41,415 nucleotides of DNA from Gemmatimonadales bacterium. GTDB taxonomy: Bacteria; Gemmatimonadota; Gemmatimonadetes; Longimicrobiales; Gaopeijiaceae. Below the pieces are notes generated by a model. It was given only the letters and a program-made list of their open reading frames with translations, searched no databases and was not told where the DNA came from. The DNA lies in assembly GCA_007692505.1 (NCBI GenBank), contig REBX01000067.1:1-41415 (forward strand), written 5' to 3'. The position numbers and the translations under genes were made by a program. This document shows, piece after piece, positions 39,869-41,415 of this stretch; the first letter of the stretch is position 1; every line of letters starts with the position of its first letter.

Positions 39869-41415
39869 GTGACCCCTCCCGAAGCCCGCGAGGACAGCCA
39901 CTTCGGCTACCTCCAGTGCACCCCGGACGGCCGGATCCTGGGGGCGAGCCCCCAGCTCGCCCGCCTCCTGGGGGACTCCAGCGTGCCGTCCATGGTGGAC
40001 CGGGCTCCCAGCCTCCTGGACCTCTACGCCGACGACGCCGACCGGCGACGGGTCCAGGGGCGTCTGAGGGACTCCCTCCCTGCCGACGAGGCCCGTTGGC
40101 TCCGGGCCGACGGCACCTCCGTCTGGGTGCGCACCCGGCTTTGGCCCGTCACCCACGCGGACTACGGAGGCGTGGCCTTCGAGATCCAGGTGGAGGACGT
40201 GACGGAGCGCCGCCACCTGGAGGAGCAGCTCCGCCAGGCCCAGAAGATGGAGTCCGTGGGGCAGCTCGCCGGCGGGATGGCCCACGACCTGAACAACCTC
40301 CTCACCGTCATCCTCTCCCAGCTGGACTTCGCCCTGACCTGCCTCCGGGAGGGCGAGCTGGAAGAAGCGGAGCAGGACCTTGCGGACGCCCGGGACGCAG
40401 CCCACCGGGGGACCCGAATGGTCCAGCACCTCCTGGCCTTCAGCCGCCGGGACCACCTGAAGCTGGAGCCCACCGACCTGTCGGAAATGGTGGACCGGGG
40501 GAGCCACCTCCTCCGCCGCCTCCTCCCGGACGGCATCGAGATCCGTACCCGGGGCAAGGGACCCATCCGCGTCCTGGCCGACGCCTCGGCGGTGGAGCAG
40601 ATCCTCCTGAACCTGGCCACGAATGCCCGGGACGGGATGGAAGGCCGGGGGACCCTCACCCTCCGCCATGGCCGGGAGACGATGACGGAGGAGGACGTGG
40701 CCCGGCAGGGCTGGGGGCGGACCGAGTCCTTCGGCACCCTCACCGTGGCGGACACGGGGACCGGGATGTCCCCTCAGGTGGTGGCCCGGGTCTTCGAACC
40801 CTTCTTCACCACGAAAGCGGCCGGACGGGGGACAGGTCTGGGCCTGCCCATGGTGTACGGCCTCATGAAACAGCACCGGGGATTCGTTACCCTGGAGAGC
40901 GAGGAGGGCCGGGGCACGAAGGTAACCCTCTGGTTCCCCCTGGCCACATCGGACGCGGACGACCCCACCTCCCCCGTGCCCGACACCGACACCTCCTCTC
41001 CTGCCCCAGCCACCGACCACGGGCCCGACGCCTGCGATCCCGAGGGGAGCCGGGAGGCCGGGCATCCGGAGACCGGGCGCCACCGACCCCAGATCCTGGT
41101 GGTGGACGACGACGAGATCCTCCGGCGGGTCACGGCCCGCGCCCTCCGGACCCGGGAGTACCGGGTGGTGGAGGCAGCAGATGGCCTGGAGGCGCTGGAG
41201 ATCGTGGAGGAGTTCGGTCCTCCAGACCTGGTGATCTCCGACCTGGTCATGCCGGGCCTCACCGGCCCCGAGCTCCTGGAACACCTTCGGGCCTCCTACC
41301 CGGGCCAACCCTTCCTCATGACCTCGGGACACGGGTCCGGCAGCCTGGCCCGGGAGGAAGGAATGCCCCCCGAACTGCCTTTCCTGGCCAAGCCCTGGAC
41401 CGTGTCCGAGCTCCT
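39869..41415 (+). CDS. PAS-containing hybrid histidine kinase (GTG start, runs off window)
   Basis: Cytoplasmic two-component sensor; 515 codons visible, 3' end missing. An in-frame TGA at 39839 and the absence of ATG leave GTG at 39869 (MTPPEAREDSHFGYLQ) as the only start before the PAS domain (residues about 10-120). The phosphoacceptor helix has H139 in GGMAHDLNNLLTVI; the ATPase has N-box NLATNARDGM, ADTGTGM, FEPFFTTK and GTGLGLPMVYGLMKQHRG. After an acidic linker, a receiver domain begins ILVVDDDEILRR, with phosphoacceptor D458 in VISDLVMPG, the threonine in LMTSGHG, and the lysine in LAKPW. There is no transmembrane helix. The GTG start with no ATG, and the missing end, explain its absence from the ORF track. 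Signal unknown. Confidence 0.92.
   Translation, partial: MTPPEAREDSHFGYLQCTPDGRILGASPQLARLLGDSSVPSMVDRAPSLLDLYADDADRRRVQGRLRDSLPADEARWLRADGTSVWVRTRLWPVTHADYGGVAFEIQVEDVTERRHLEEQLRQAQKMESVGQLAGGMAHDLNNLLTVILSQLDFALTCLREGELEEAEQDLADARDAAHRGTRMVQHLLAFSRRDHLKLEPTDLSEMVDRGSHLLRRLLPDGIEIRTRGKGPIRVLADASAVEQILLNLATNARDGMEGRGTLTLRHGRETMTEEDVARQGWGRTESFGTLTVADTGTGMSPQVVARVFEPFFTTKAAGRGTGLGLPMVYGLMKQHRGFVTLESEEGRGTKVTLWFPLATSDADDPTSPVPDTDTSSPAPATDHGPDACDPEGSREAGHPETGRHRPQILVVDDDEILRRVTARALRTREYRVVEAADGLEALEIVEEFGPPDLVISDLVMPGLTGPELLEHLRASYPGQPFLMTSGHGSGSLAREEGMPPELPFLAKPWTVSEL

Noticed and set aside
39584-41332. 582-aa minus-strand ORF at the end of the window
   Set aside because: Opposite strand encodes a complete PAS-HisKA-ATPase-receiver sequence; the minus ORF has no recognisable domain.

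Overview
The window is very GC-rich, dense and looks chromosomal. It carries SusC/SusD and other TonB-dependent outer-membrane proteins, several exported lipoproteins and plug-type receptor fragments, an actinobacterial-style high GC content, and a ba3-type oxygen reductase. AGGAGG-type ribosome binding sites are frequent and many neighbouring genes overlap by 1-4 bases. This combination best fits a diderm, aerobic, peptide- or polymer-consuming bacterium of the Gemmatimonadota type. That placement is inferred from gene content only; no rRNA, tRNA, mobile element or CRISPR array was seen.

Layout. 1-2.0 kb (+): class II fructose-bisphosphate aldolase and GlpX-type fructose-bisphosphatase, a gluconeogenic pair. 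2.0-9.4 kb (-): ABC-F ATPase, a full TonB-dependent receptor, a short plug-domain protein with a small C-terminal barrel-like region, and a TonB-family energy transducer. 9.5-12.2 kb (-): ba3-type cytochrome c oxidase operon (98-aa two-helix protein, 50-aa subunit IIa missing from the ORF track, CuA subunit II, subunit I). 12.5-15.9 kb (+): heme o synthase, P1-family peptidase and glutamate dehydrogenase, overlapping by 1 and 4 bases. 15.9-20.3 kb (-): thioredoxin-like protein, a secreted lipoprotein with two tandem prealbumin-like domains and a TPGFW-type C-terminal region, and TypA/BipA.

20.3-23.5 kb (+): a regulatory region with 20-bp tandem repeats, a putative promoter/operator and a hairpin, followed by a YgaP-like rhodanese membrane protein, an ArsR-family regulator with a C-x3-C motif, and an RsmF-type rRNA methyltransferase starting at TTG inside the arsR stop. 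23.7-30.7 kb (-): SusC, SusD, a lipoprotein, a plug-only TonB-receptor-like protein and a second small lipoprotein. 31.0-37.4 kb (+): TspO, an exported S9 peptidase with acidic inserts, CysM, AhcY with a structured leader, and a small membrane protein. 37.5-39.7 kb (-): membrane sulfatase-like protein translationally coupled to a cytochrome b561. 39.9 kb to the end (+): a PAS hybrid histidine kinase, starting at GTG and running off the window; it is also absent from the ORF track.

Functional themes are polymer/peptide uptake and breakdown (SusCD, two other TonB-type proteins, S9 and P1 peptidases, glutamate dehydrogenase), low-oxygen respiration (ba3 oxidase with heme o synthase), and sulfur/methyl-cycle metabolism (rhodanese-ArsR, CysM, AhcY). 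The observations most worth follow-up are the two barrel-less or mini-barrel plug proteins that share a cysteine pair, the ahcY leader fold, the repeat/operator region before the rhodanese operon, and the duplicated-domain TPGFW lipoprotein. None is proven to be a new system from sequence alone.
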